Of a stretch of 64,000 bases of DNA, positions 36,518 through 44,426 are shown piece by piece. The stretch comes from GAS188 sp035949255. Lineage in GTDB: Bacteria > Pseudomonadota > Alphaproteobacteria > Rhizobiales > Beijerinckiaceae. The notes below the pieces were generated by a model, which worked only from the letters and a program-made list of their open reading frames with translations, was not told the origin of the DNA and searched no databases. The first letter of the stretch is position 1. Every line of letters begins with the position of its first letter. Position numbers and translations under genes: made by a program. The stretch is taken from the NCBI GenBank assembly GCA_035949255.1, contig DASZIL010000041.1, positions 12,608 through 76,607 of the forward strand, read 5' to 3'.

Positions 36518-37579
36518 TCATGAAGCCGCGCGCCCGGAGCGCTCGATCTCCTCGCCGAGCGGCCAACGCGCGCGCGCGGGCGCGGTGAGATCATCCGTCA
36601 TGTTGCGCCGCAGCCGCTCGATCCCGGCCCAGGCGATCATCGCCGCGTTGTCGCCGCAGAGATCGAGAGGCGGCGCGATGAATTTGACGCCGCTTTCGGC
36701 AGCGATCCGCGACAAGGCGAGCCGCAACGGCCCATTCGCCGCGACGCCGCCGGCAACCACGAGCGCGGTCGGCTTGTGGCCCATCTCGACGATGGCGCTC
36801 AGCGCGTGACGCGTCCTGTCGTCCACGATGTCGACGATCGCCGCCTGGAAGGAGGCGCAAAGATCGGCGATGTCCGTCCCCGTGAGCGGGGCGATCCGTT
36901 CACAAGCCAAGCGGAGCGCCGTCTTCAGCCCCGAGAGCGAGAAATCGCATCCCGACCGGCCGAGAAGCGGGCGAGGCAAATCGAAACGTTCCGGATCGCC
37001 GCGCTCGGCCGCCTTCTCGACGGAGGGCCCCCCCGGATAGGGCAGGCCCAGAAGCTTCGCGACCTTGTCGAAGGCTTCACCGATGGCGTCGTCGAGCGTC
37101 GAGCCGAGCCGCACGTAATTGCCCACGTCACGCGCGGCCACCAAGGCGGTGTGGCCGCCGGAGGCGAGGAGCAGAAGGAAGGGGAAGCCGACCGCATGGG
37201 TGAGCCGCGCGGTGAGCGCATGGGCCTCGAGATGGTTGACGGCGATGAAGGGCTTGTTCGCCACGAGCGCCAAGGTCTTCGCCGTCGTCACGCCGACGAT
37301 GAGACCGCCGATGAGGCCGGGGCCGGCCGCCACCGCGACGCCATCGACATCCTTCAGCGTGAGCTTCGCCTTGGCAAGCGCGCGCGCGACGATCTTGTCC
37401 AGCGCCTCGACGTGATGGCGCGCCGCGATCTCCGGCACCACGCCGCCGTAAGGGGCGTGCGCGGGGATTTGCGACAAGATCTCGTTCGAGACGATTTCCC
37501 GGCTTCCGTCATCATTGAGCGCAACGACGGCCGCGGCCGTCTCGTCGCAGCTCGTCTCGATGCCGAGGACGCGTATCAT
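36518..37579 (-). CDS. tsaD: tRNA N6-threonylcarbamoyltransferase TsaD
   Basis: The 353-residue protein transfers the threonylcarbamoyl group to A37 of tRNAs that read ANN codons, with TsaB and TsaE. It begins MIRVLGIETSCDETAAAVV, has the metal-binding FIAVNHLEAHALTARL motif (His-x3-His), then LLLLASGGHTALVAARD and the AGGVAANGPLRLALSRIA and LCGDNAAMIAWAG blocks of the ASKHA fold. ATG 37579 gives the standard MIRVLGIETS start. It lies 39 bp downstream of the aldolase gene, so accessory genes feed directly into an essential one. Confidence 0.97.
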   Translation of the reverse strand: MIRVLGIETSCDETAAAVVALNDDGSREIVSNEILSQIPAHAPYGGVVPEIAARHHVEALDKIVARALAKAKLTLKDVDGVAVAAGPGLIGGLIVGVTTAKTLALVANKPFIAVNHLEAHALTARLTHAVGFPFLLLLASGGHTALVAARDVGNYVRLGSTLDDAIGEAFDKVAKLLGLPYPGGPSVEKAAERGDPERFDLPRPLLGRSGCDFSLSGLKTALRLACERIAPLTGTDIADLCASFQAAIVDIVDDRTRHALSAIVEMGHKPTALVVAGGVAANGPLRLALSRIAAESGVKFIAPPLDLCGDNAAMIAWAGIERLRRNMTDDLTAPARARWPLGEEIERSGRAAS

Positions 37580-37618
37580 CGTGGCTCCGTCAATCGGATA
37601 CGCCTTCACGCAAGAGCA

Positions 37619-38449
37619 TCACGCGGTCTTCTTCCCGGGAGAGGATTTGGCGGAAGAGGATTTGGCGAGCGAAGGCTTGACCGCCGCCATGAAGGCGCGC
37701 GCTTGCGCCATCATCATGCCCATGTCGGACGCGATGGCGACGTAGTCATAGCCATAGCCGATATAGCGCTCGACGATCTCGGGCGTCGGGCCGACGATGC
37801 CGCAAGGCTTGCCGATGGCGCGGCAGCGCTTGGCCACTTCCGCGACCTTCGCCTGCACGCTCTTCTCCTCCATGTTGCCGACATGCCCCATGTTGGCGGC
37901 GAGATCGGCAGGGCCGAGGAAGATCGCATCGACCCCATCGACCGAGGCGATGGCCTCGAGCTTCGATGCGGCTTCCGGCGTCTCGATCTGCACGATGACG
38001 AAGGCGGCCTCATTGGCGCGCCGGGCATAGTCGGGGACGGTGCCGTAGCGATTGCCGCGATGGAAGCCGGCAAAGCCGCGCCTGCCTGCGTGCGGATCGC
38101 CAGGCAGAGGGTAGCGCGTGAAGGACACCGCCGCGCGCGCTTCCTCGACGCTCTGAACGAAGGGAAACATCAGGCTCTGCGCGCCGGCATCCATCAGCCG
38201 CTTCACGAGGACCTGATCGTTCCAGGGGATGCGCACGATGGGCGCTGCCGGCGTGCCGGCGAGCGCCTGGAGGATGTGATAGGCGTCGCGCACGTCGATC
38301 GGCGTGTGCTCCATATCGACCAGAATCCAGTCGAAGCCGAGCGAGCCCAAGGCTTCCGCGGTCGAGCTCGCGCCCGACATGACCCAAGTGCCGAAGGGGA
38401 CGCGATCCCCTTTCAGCAGCTGGCGAAACGGATTGGTCAGGATGTCCAT
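37619..38449 (-). CDS. HpcH/HpaI-family class II aldolase
   Basis: The 276-residue protein is a metal-dependent HpcH/HpaI aldolase (2-keto-3-deoxy-sugar acid or 4-hydroxy-2-oxoheptanedioate aldolase family). Key parts are PFGTWVMSGASSTAEALG, FDWILVDMEHTPID, VRIPWNDQVLVKRLMDAGAQ (Arg), RGFAGFHRGNRYGTVPDY, VIVQIETPEAASKLEAIASV (metal Glu) and DAIFLGPADLAANMGHVG (metal Asp). It cleaves a 2-oxo-4-hydroxy acid to pyruvate and an aldehyde, or the reverse. The Lys/Ser-rich tail (from 260) is an extra. With the RuBisCO-like and cupin genes upstream it suits the late step of a sugar-acid pathway. Confidence 0.87.
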   Translation of the reverse strand: MDILTNPFRQLLKGDRVPFGTWVMSGASSTAEALGSLGFDWILVDMEHTPIDVRDAYHILQALAGTPAAPIVRIPWNDQVLVKRLMDAGAQSLMFPFVQSVEEARAAVSFTRYPLPGDPHAGRRGFAGFHRGNRYGTVPDYARRANEAAFVIVQIETPEAASKLEAIASVDGVDAIFLGPADLAANMGHVGNMEEKSVQAKVAEVAKRCRAIGKPCGIVGPTPEIVERYIGYGYDYVAIASDMGMMMAQARAFMAAVKPSLAKSSSAKSSPGKKTA

Positions 38450-38525
38450 GAAGAGGTTCCGGTTTCCGCAAGGGGATTGAAAGCAGGGAGGCGGCGCGCG
38501 GCGCCTCGAGGCGCGGAGAATCTCT

Positions 38526-39008
38526 TCACCGCTCGGCCGCGCTCGCGCCGAGGAAGCGAGCGACCGCTTCATCCTCGCGCAGCTCCTTAAGCTCCGCATC
38601 CGTCGGCAGTTGCGGCTTGTCGCGTCGCGCGTTGACCATGCACAGGAAGCCGAGCGGCTCTTGCGCACCCGCCCGGAACTGGTGCCAGGTCCAGGGCGGC
38701 ACGGTGACGAGGTCATGGAGCTCGATCTTTCGCACCTCGCGCCCGACGAGGCATTCACCGCGCCCGCGAAGCACCATCACGGCGTGCATATGCTCATGAC
38801 GCTCGAGCGTCGAGAAGCCGCCGGGCGCGACCTCGAAATAGCGAAGCTCCGCATCGAGCGCAGGATCGCTGAAGAGGATCTGCCGCGACACCGTCTTGAA
38901 GAGGGCGCGCTCATCCTCCTTGTACGGCCGAAGCTCAACCTGTTCCCAGCGATGGCCGCGGGCCGCGCGATGGGCCGGCCTTTCCGGCGAAGAGATCGTG
39001 TCATCCAT
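38526..39008 (-). CDS. Single-domain cupin protein
   Basis: The 160-residue protein is one cupin barrel (about 45-140). The first motif appears as GGFSTLERHEHMHAVMVLRG, with three histidines, and the second as VTVPPWTWHQFRAGAQEPLG. It could bind a divalent metal and act as an isomerase, oxygenase or binding protein. Its start overlaps the stop of the RuBisCO-like gene by eight bases, so the two are translationally coupled and likely work together. ATG 39008 is used; frame further upstream is within the previous gene. The substrate is unknown, but the link to the RuBisCO-like enzyme favours a sugar-derived acid. Confidence 0.83.
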   Translation of the reverse strand: MDDTISSPERPAHRAARGHRWEQVELRPYKEDERALFKTVSRQILFSDPALDAELRYFEVAPGGFSTLERHEHMHAVMVLRGRGECLVGREVRKIELHDLVTVPPWTWHQFRAGAQEPLGFLCMVNARRDKPQLPTDAELKELREDEAVARFLGASAAER

Positions 39009-40092
39009 AAGCGTAGCCTTCCACGCTGGCCACGAAAGCCTTGGTTTCCTCGACGAGACGCTCGCGGGCCGCAAGCAGATCGCCGCCGATCAGCAACATC
39101 ACCTCGGCGCCGTAGAAATCAAGTAGCTCGGGGATGCGCTTGAGCCTCATGCCGCCGGCCGGCACTGGCACGCAAGGGCGCATCGTGCCCCATTCATCGA
39201 GCGCGGCGCGGGCGAGCGCCGCGCAAGTCTCGCGCGAATAGCCGAAACGACCGCCGTAATTCGGGAAGACCACGGCACCCGCGCCGAAAAGGCGAAAGAG
39301 CTTGCCGATGAGCAACGGCGGGGCGATGCGCGCCGCGCCCCCGAGCGCCGGATGAGCGAGGATCGCCATGTCCGGATTGTCGCGCGCCAAGGCGTGCATA
39401 TTGGACACGCCGCTCACCATGGGCGCCAGCATCACGGTGTCGATCCCGGCCCCACGCGCGATGCCCATTTCGCGCCGCAGCTTGTCGAGATCGCCCGTGA
39501 GGCTCGGCACATAGCGCGTCTTGTAGCCACCCGAGCGCAAGGCCGCGGCGACCGCCTCCACGCGCTCGGCGAAGGGTGAATAGGCTTGGTCGGCAAGGCC
39601 ATGATCATCCTTGATGTAGTCGACGCCGCCTTGCGCGAAGCGACGCGCAAGCGCCGCGAGCGCGGCCGAATCAAGTCCTTGCGGCTTCAAGGCCGAGCAG
39701 GTGAGGGCCCGCGGCCCGGCTCCGACGCGCGCCTTGAGCTCGGCGAAGCCTTGTCGCGGCCCGCCGAAGACCTCGAGCATCCCGGGCGGCAAGATGGCAT
39801 CGTGCAAGGCGACGTCGTCGAGAAGCGACGCATTGCCGAACAACATGTTCATAAGCTGGCCGGCATCGTTCCCCGTGGTCTTCGCATTGAGTCCGATGCG
39901 CACCTCGAAAATTCCGCCCCCGAGATCGCGAATGGCGCGCACCTCGCCCACGATCTCGCCGAGCACCCGCTCATCCTCGATGGCCGTGACCGGCATCTCG
40001 ACGCTCTGCTCGACCGCGACGGCGCGGGCGCGTTCCTCGACGGCGCTGGCCTCGCAACGGATGTGGTAAACGGCCTCGAGCGCGGATTTCAT
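39001..40092 (-). CDS. RuBisCO-like protein (form IV family)
   Basis: The 363-residue protein has the RuBisCO large-subunit fold but is not a CO2-fixing enzyme. GPRALTCSALKPQGL (126-140) matches the Lys 175 strand, and GGVDYIKDDHGL (155-166) matches the metal site, where Lys 201 and Asp 203 are kept (K161, D163) but Glu 204 is His (H164). The loop-6 lysine is absent (VVFPNYGGRFGYS). It is about 100 residues shorter than RbcL. Proteins of this branch include decarboxylases and transcarboxylases of 3-oxo-isoapionate-type compounds in apiose breakdown. Cupin and aldolase genes follow; a sugar importer lies upstream. Exact chemistry is inferred only from family and context. Confidence 0.9.
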   Translation of the reverse strand: MKSALEAVYHIRCEASAVEERARAVAVEQSVEMPVTAIEDERVLGEIVGEVRAIRDLGGGIFEVRIGLNAKTTGNDAGQLMNMLFGNASLLDDVALHDAILPPGMLEVFGGPRQGFAELKARVGAGPRALTCSALKPQGLDSAALAALARRFAQGGVDYIKDDHGLADQAYSPFAERVEAVAAALRSGGYKTRYVPSLTGDLDKLRREMGIARGAGIDTVMLAPMVSGVSNMHALARDNPDMAILAHPALGGAARIAPPLLIGKLFRLFGAGAVVFPNYGGRFGYSRETCAALARAALDEWGTMRPCVPVPAGGMRLKRIPELLDFYGAEVMLLIGGDLLAARERLVEETKAFVASVEGYAYG

Positions 40093-40145
40093 GACCCCAT
40101 CAAGCGCGGCGGGCGTGTTTTTTCAACCACGTCCGTGCATAACAA

Positions 40146-40193
40146 GCTGCCCATGGCGCCGCCTCCGCGGTCGAGCTGATCGATTACCCCTGA
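40146..40193 (+). pseudogene. HigB toxin, C-terminal remnant
   Basis: The frame ending at TGA 40191-40193 reads GAASAVELIDYP, which resembles the end of HigB toxins (DAYDVEIVDYH). Nothing upstream looks like the rest of HigB. It stands 16 bp before the higA relic, in the order expected for a higBA pair. The match is short, so this is a tentative reading. Confidence 0.4.
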
Positions 40194-40209
40194 TGAGAAG
40201 ACGTTAGCG

Positions 40210-40498
40210 ATGATGAAGCACCCCCCCGCATCCGGGCATCGGGGTCAGGGATGAGATTGCCGAGCTTGGCCTCTCTGTTGCCGAGGCCGTCAAGGGCCTT
40301 GGCGTGACCCGCCAGCAGCTCCACCGCGTCATCAACGGCCAATGTGGGATCACGCCGGAAATGGCCTTGCGATTGGAGAAGTCGATCGGCAGCAACGCCG
40401 ATTTCTGGTTGCGCTTGCAGATCAATTACGACCTGGCGAAGGTGCGTGCGCGCGCGGGGTCGATCAAGGCCAGCCGCTTGGAGCGGAAGGTTGCCTAG
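40210..40498 (+). pseudogene. higA: HigA-type antitoxin, frameshifted
   Basis: From about codon 6 the frame reads HPGIGVRDEIAELGLSVAEA and on through VKGLGVTRQQLHRVINGQCG and ITPEMALRLEKSIGSN to KASRLERKVA, a complete HigA antitoxin with a helix-turn-helix (about residues 25-55). The start ATG at 40210 (MMKHPP) is in another frame: a run of seven C (40221-40227) follows where six would join the frames. In the ATG frame translation ends after about 14 residues. A GTG at 40304 could start a truncated 64-residue form. The HigB toxin beside it is reduced to its tail, so the pair is dead or dying. It sits between the RuBisCO-like gene and the ABC transporter, on the opposite strand. Confidence 0.75.
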
Positions 40499-40542
40499 AG
40501 AGCGGCCGGTCCGTATCGCCACGCCTTTGCGGCGGTCGCGCC

Positions 40543-41289
40543 TCACGCGGCGCCGGCGACGATCAGCTCGAGCACATCCTTCTCGGTCGTGTCCTTGACG
40601 CGGCGCTCGCCCGCGTTGACGCCGCGCTTCAGGACCATCACCCGGTCGCCGACCTCGAAGATGTCGGTGAGGCGATGCGAGATGATGACTTGCGAAACGC
40701 CCTGGCGCTTGAGTTCCGCCATTGTCTCCAGAAGCTTCGTGGTCGCCATGACGGAGAGATTCGCGGTCGGCTCATCGAAGATCACGACCTTGGGCTCGAA
40801 CGAGAGGGCGCGCGCGATGGCGACCGATTGCTGGCGCCCGCCCGAGAGGCTCTCGACCTTCGCATGCACCGAATTCACATCGACCTTGAGCCGGTCGAGA
40901 ACGCGGGCCGCATCGCCATACATGCGGGCCCGGTCGACGAAGAGGCCGAGGCGGAGCGGCCAGCGGCCAAGAAAGATGTTCTGCCCGACATCCATGTTCC
41001 CGCACAGCGCGAAGTCCTGATAGATCATCTCGATGCCGCGCTCGCGGCTGTCGCGCGGGCTCGCGAAATCGACCGGCTCGCCGGCGACCCTGATCTCGCC
41101 GGCGTCGCGGCGATAGGCGCCGGTGAGCACTTTCATCAAGGTCGATTTGCCCGCCGAATTGTCCCCGACAAGACCGAGGATCTCACCGTTTCCGAGGCGG
41201 AAATCGACACCCGAAAGCGCGCGCACGGGGCCGAAGGCCTTGTCGATATTCCGCATCTCGATCAGGGGCGCTTCGCCATCTGCGTTCAT
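40543..41289 (-). CDS. Sugar ABC transporter ATP-binding protein (FrcA-like)
   Basis: The 248-residue protein is a single ABC domain. Walker A is GDNSAGKST at 42-50 (family form GDNGAGKST), the signature is ESLSGGRQQSVAIARAL, Walker B is VVIFDEPTANL, and the H-loop is QVIISHRLTDIFE. Sugar importers of the RbsA class have two such domains; the FrcA class has one, as here. Start ATG 41289 overlaps the stop of the permease by four bases (ATGA), so the subunits are co-translated. The gene is followed by the higBA relic, which separates it from the RuBisCO-like operon. Confidence 0.92.
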   Translation of the reverse strand: MNADGEAPLIEMRNIDKAFGPVRALSGVDFRLGNGEILGLVGDNSAGKSTLMKVLTGAYRRDAGEIRVAGEPVDFASPRDSRERGIEMIYQDFALCGNMDVGQNIFLGRWPLRLGLFVDRARMYGDAARVLDRLKVDVNSVHAKVESLSGGRQQSVAIARALSFEPKVVIFDEPTANLSVMATTKLLETMAELKRQGVSQVIISHRLTDIFEVGDRVMVLKRGVNAGERRVKDTTEKDVLELIVAGAA

Positions 41290-43568
41290 CGGGCTTCCCT
41301 CAGGCGCGAGCCGCGGCGCAAGGCCGCGATGAAGCGTGAAACGACATGCTCTTGCCGCAGCCAGATATCGGCGATCACCGCCAGGATCAAAATCGACCCG
41401 ATGAAGACGTTCATCCAATGCTGCGGCAGCACATAAGAGCCGCCGCCGGGCAGGAGAATCTGCAGCGACAGCAGCGAGCGGATCAAGGTGATGGCGGCGG
41501 CGCCCGCGAGCGAGCCGAGCACCGTGCCATGACCGCCGAAGATCGAGCCGCCGCCGACGATCACGGAGGCGATGGCGTCGAGCTCGCGCAATTGTCCGGC
41601 TGCCGGGTTGAAGGAGCGCAGATACGCCGCGTAGATCACGCCAGCGCTTGCCGCGCAAAGCGAGGAGGCGACAAGCGACAGGAAACGCACGCGACGCGTG
41701 TCGATGCCGGCGTAGCGGGCCGCGCGCTCATTGCCGCCGGTCGCATAAACCATCTGGCCCCAATGGGTGCGCGCGAGCACGAGGGCGGCGCCAGAGGCAA
41801 GGATCAACAGGAAAAGCGTTTGCACGCTCACCGCGCCGGTGAAGCTGCCCCACCAGCCCTTCGCGGGGGCAGCGCCGAGCGCGGTCAGCACCTCGGCGAG
41901 GCTGCGCCCCATCAGGGTGAAGCCTGAGGGAAAGCCTGAGAGCTGGCGTCCCGCCACCAGCCATGCGGCAAGGCCGCGCGCGATATAGAAGGTGGAGAGC
42001 GTCGCGACGAAGGACGGGAGCCGCAATCGCGTGGTAAGCGTGCCGTTCACAAGGCCGCAGGCGAGACCGGCGAGGAGCGCCAGCGACACCGCCGCGACGG
42101 GAGGAAGCTCGAGCTCCTTCAGGCAGAAGGCCGAGACCGCCGCCGCGAGCGCGAGCACGGAGCCGACCGAAAGGTCGATGTCGCCCGCCGCGATCACGAA
42201 GGTGAGCCCGACGCTGAGGATGCCGATCTCCGTGAAGGCGGTGAGCATGGCAAAGCTGTTGTCGAGCCCGGCCCAGAAATCCGACCGCAACGCCAAGCCC
42301 ACGAGCCAAAGCGCCATCGTCAGAAGGATGGCCGCCGCGTCCCGCCGCGCCAGAAATGCCGCAACCGGTCCCTTGGGCGTGTGCGTGTGCTCGAGCGCGG
42401 ATGAGGTTTTGGTGCGCGCCGCCACAGCGGCCGCGTCCCCGCGTGGCGCGAAAACCGGCAAGGGCGCCCGCGTGAGCCGCGCCCGCAAGCGCGCGAAGCC
42501 GCCTCCCGTCGCCCAAGGCTCGATCAGCACAGCGCCGACAAGCAAAAGCCCGAGGAAGGCCGGCACGGCGCCGGGCGGCAATTGCGCCACGGCGCCGATT
42601 TCCATGGGCACGCCGCCGACGTCGATCACGCGGGTGATCGGCACGCCTTCGCGCAGCACCTTGTCGATCAGCACGGTGAGCACCGCGCCGAGGCAAGAAC
42701 CCAGGACGCGCCCGCGTCCGCCGCCGATCGAAGCCCCGCCCACGATCACGGCGGCGATCACGATGAGCTCCGCGCCCTGGCCGTTCTGCGACGTGATGCC
42801 CTTGTCCTGCGCCACGTTCATCAGCCCCGCGAGCGTCGCGGCAAGCGCCGAGATCACATAGGAGCGGATGCGCGCGTGCGTCGTCGCGATGCCCGCATAA
42901 CGCGCCGCCTGCTCATTGCCGCCGACGGCCGCCGTCTCATAGCCGGCGCGCGTCTTGCCGAGCGCGACGGCGCCAAGAAGCGCGACGAGGACAAAGACAA
43001 GGATCTGGTTGTTGAAGCCGAGCGCATTCGTCTCGCCCAAACGAAAGAACCAGGGATCGGCCGCGGCCTTCTCGCCGAACGCGATGGTGTTGCCGCCCGA
43101 GAGGCCGAGCACCAGGCCGCGCCCGATGAACAAGGTCGACAAGGTGGCGATGAAGGCCGGCACGCGCAGAAGCGTCACGAGCACCCCGTTGACGAGGCCG
43201 ATGAGGAGCCCGGCCGTGGCGCAGATCGCGAGCGCGACGCCGATGCCGGCATTCGCATGGGAGGGGGCATAAGCGACGGAGAAGAGGGTCGAGACGAGGC
43301 CGAGCGTCGAACCGACCGAAAGATCGAGCTCGCGGTTCACGATCACGAAGGTCATGCCGACCGCCATCACCCCGAAACGGGCTGCATCGCGCAGCACGGC
43401 CGCCAAAGCGTCCGTCGTGCCGAAGAAAGCCGGATTCACGAAGGCTCCCGCGAGGTAAAGCCCCGCCATGAGCAGCAGAAGACCCGCCTCCCAGCCACCC
43501 CAAAGCTCCGCCGGAGGCCTGCGCGAGACCGGTGTGTGTCTTGCGTCTGTGCCCGTAGCCGCGGTCAT
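41286..43568 (-). CDS. Sugar ABC transporter permease, two permease units in one chain
   Basis: The 760-residue protein consists of two complete RbsC/AraH-type permeases joined head to tail: residues about 25-355 and 411-750, with a polar linker (356-410) containing THTPKGPVAA. Each half carries the conserved VIVNRELDLSVGST or VIAAGDIDLSVGSV loop, the GGNEQAARYAGI / GGNERAARYAGI segment, and a VGGASIGGGRGRVLG / VGGGSIFGGHGTVLG segment. Normally two separate chains pair in the membrane; here one gene supplies both. ATG 43568 is used. The ATPase follows with a four-base overlap. No periplasmic binding protein gene is next to it, which is unusual for an importer. Confidence 0.92.
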   Translation of the reverse strand: MTAATGTDARHTPVSRRPPAELWGGWEAGLLLLMAGLYLAGAFVNPAFFGTTDALAAVLRDAARFGVMAVGMTFVIVNRELDLSVGSTLGLVSTLFSVAYAPSHANAGIGVALAICATAGLLIGLVNGVLVTLLRVPAFIATLSTLFIGRGLVLGLSGGNTIAFGEKAAADPWFFRLGETNALGFNNQILVFVLVALLGAVALGKTRAGYETAAVGGNEQAARYAGIATTHARIRSYVISALAATLAGLMNVAQDKGITSQNGQGAELIVIAAVIVGGASIGGGRGRVLGSCLGAVLTVLIDKVLREGVPITRVIDVGGVPMEIGAVAQLPPGAVPAFLGLLLVGAVLIEPWATGGGFARLRARLTRAPLPVFAPRGDAAAVAARTKTSSALEHTHTPKGPVAAFLARRDAAAILLTMALWLVGLALRSDFWAGLDNSFAMLTAFTEIGILSVGLTFVIAAGDIDLSVGSVLALAAAVSAFCLKELELPPVAAVSLALLAGLACGLVNGTLTTRLRLPSFVATLSTFYIARGLAAWLVAGRQLSGFPSGFTLMGRSLAEVLTALGAAPAKGWWGSFTGAVSVQTLFLLILASGAALVLARTHWGQMVYATGGNERAARYAGIDTRRVRFLSLVASSLCAASAGVIYAAYLRSFNPAAGQLRELDAIASVIVGGGSIFGGHGTVLGSLAGAAAITLIRSLLSLQILLPGGGSYVLPQHWMNVFIGSILILAVIADIWLRQEHVVSRFIAALRRGSRLREAR

Positions 43569-43629
43569 TCGTTGCTTTCCATCGGCTGCAGATGATCTTC
43601 GTGTTTGGCTAATCACTTAACGATGCCGG

Positions 43630-44358
43630 CTACATATTGGCGAGCACGAGATTGAGGAAGCGCTCGCGCGCCTCGGGCATCTCGAGGCCGCGCGGCTCAT
43701 GCACATGGCGTGAGAGGAAGAAGCCCGTGAGGCGAAACCCCGCCGCGATATCGGGAGCATCCGGCACGCCTCGGCCCTGGCCCTCGACCAGGAAGGAGGG
43801 CAGCACGAAAAGCTTTTCCGAATAGGGCCTGCCCGCCTCCGCCGAGACTGCGCGCCCGCTTTTCGGCGAAACGAAAGCGAGATTCTCGCGCGTCCCCGTC
43901 GCGGCGCAAGCCGAGAGGTCGAGACCGAAGCCAAGCTCGGCGAGAAGCGCAAGCTCGAAACGCAGCATGAGCGGCGCGGCGATCGCCGGCTCGCGCAGAT
44001 GGTCCCCGATGATGCGCAGCGCGTCATAGAGCGCCGGATGGGGCTCGCGCTCGGCAAGCAGGCGCAGATGGGACGCCAAGGTGGCGAAGCCATAAAGCGC
44101 GGCGGATGAACCGAACATCTCGGCGGCGCGCAAATCCCCGGCTTCGACCTGGAAGGTGCCGAGCTGGGATTCGAGCCTCGCGCGCCAGGTGATCTCGGCG
44201 AGGTTGCCCGGCTGAAGAGACGGCGCAAGGCGCCGCGAGCGCCCGCCGCGCACGATGCCGAGGTGCCGGCCATGCGCTCGCGTCAGCACTTCGAGGATCA
44301 CCGAGGTCTCGCCATGGGACCTCGCGCCCAGGATGACGGCCTCATCGGACCATTGCAT
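43630..44358 (-). CDS. recO: DNA repair protein RecO
   Basis: The 242-residue protein loads RecA with RecF/RecR onto single-stranded DNA at gaps. It begins MQWSDEAVILGARSHGETSV, followed by the OB-fold segment EVLTRAHGRHLGIVRGGRSR, and the helical C-terminal domain includes MLRFELALLAELGFGLDL. The family zinc-type cysteines are reduced: SACAATG is present near residue 150, others are not. TTG 44364 is an alternative start, but ATG 44358 gives the usual MQW start. It lies 68 bp downstream of era, a standard alphaproteobacterial order. Confidence 0.93.
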   Translation of the reverse strand: MQWSDEAVILGARSHGETSVILEVLTRAHGRHLGIVRGGRSRRLAPSLQPGNLAEITWRARLESQLGTFQVEAGDLRAAEMFGSSAALYGFATLASHLRLLAEREPHPALYDALRIIGDHLREPAIAAPLMLRFELALLAELGFGLDLSACAATGTRENLAFVSPKSGRAVSAEAGRPYSEKLFVLPSFLVEGQGRGVPDAPDIAAGFRLTGFFLSRHVHEPRGLEMPEARERFLNLVLANM

Positions 44359-44426
44359 GATCAAACCATCGTCAAACCACCGTGGCCGAAGGCGCCGCGG
44401 CGCTCTTCTCGCGGAGGCCGCCTCTC

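Noticed and set aside
36776..38590. A 604-codon + strand frame opposite tsaD and the aldolase
   Set aside because: Antisense shadow; composition is that of the complementary codons of real genes.
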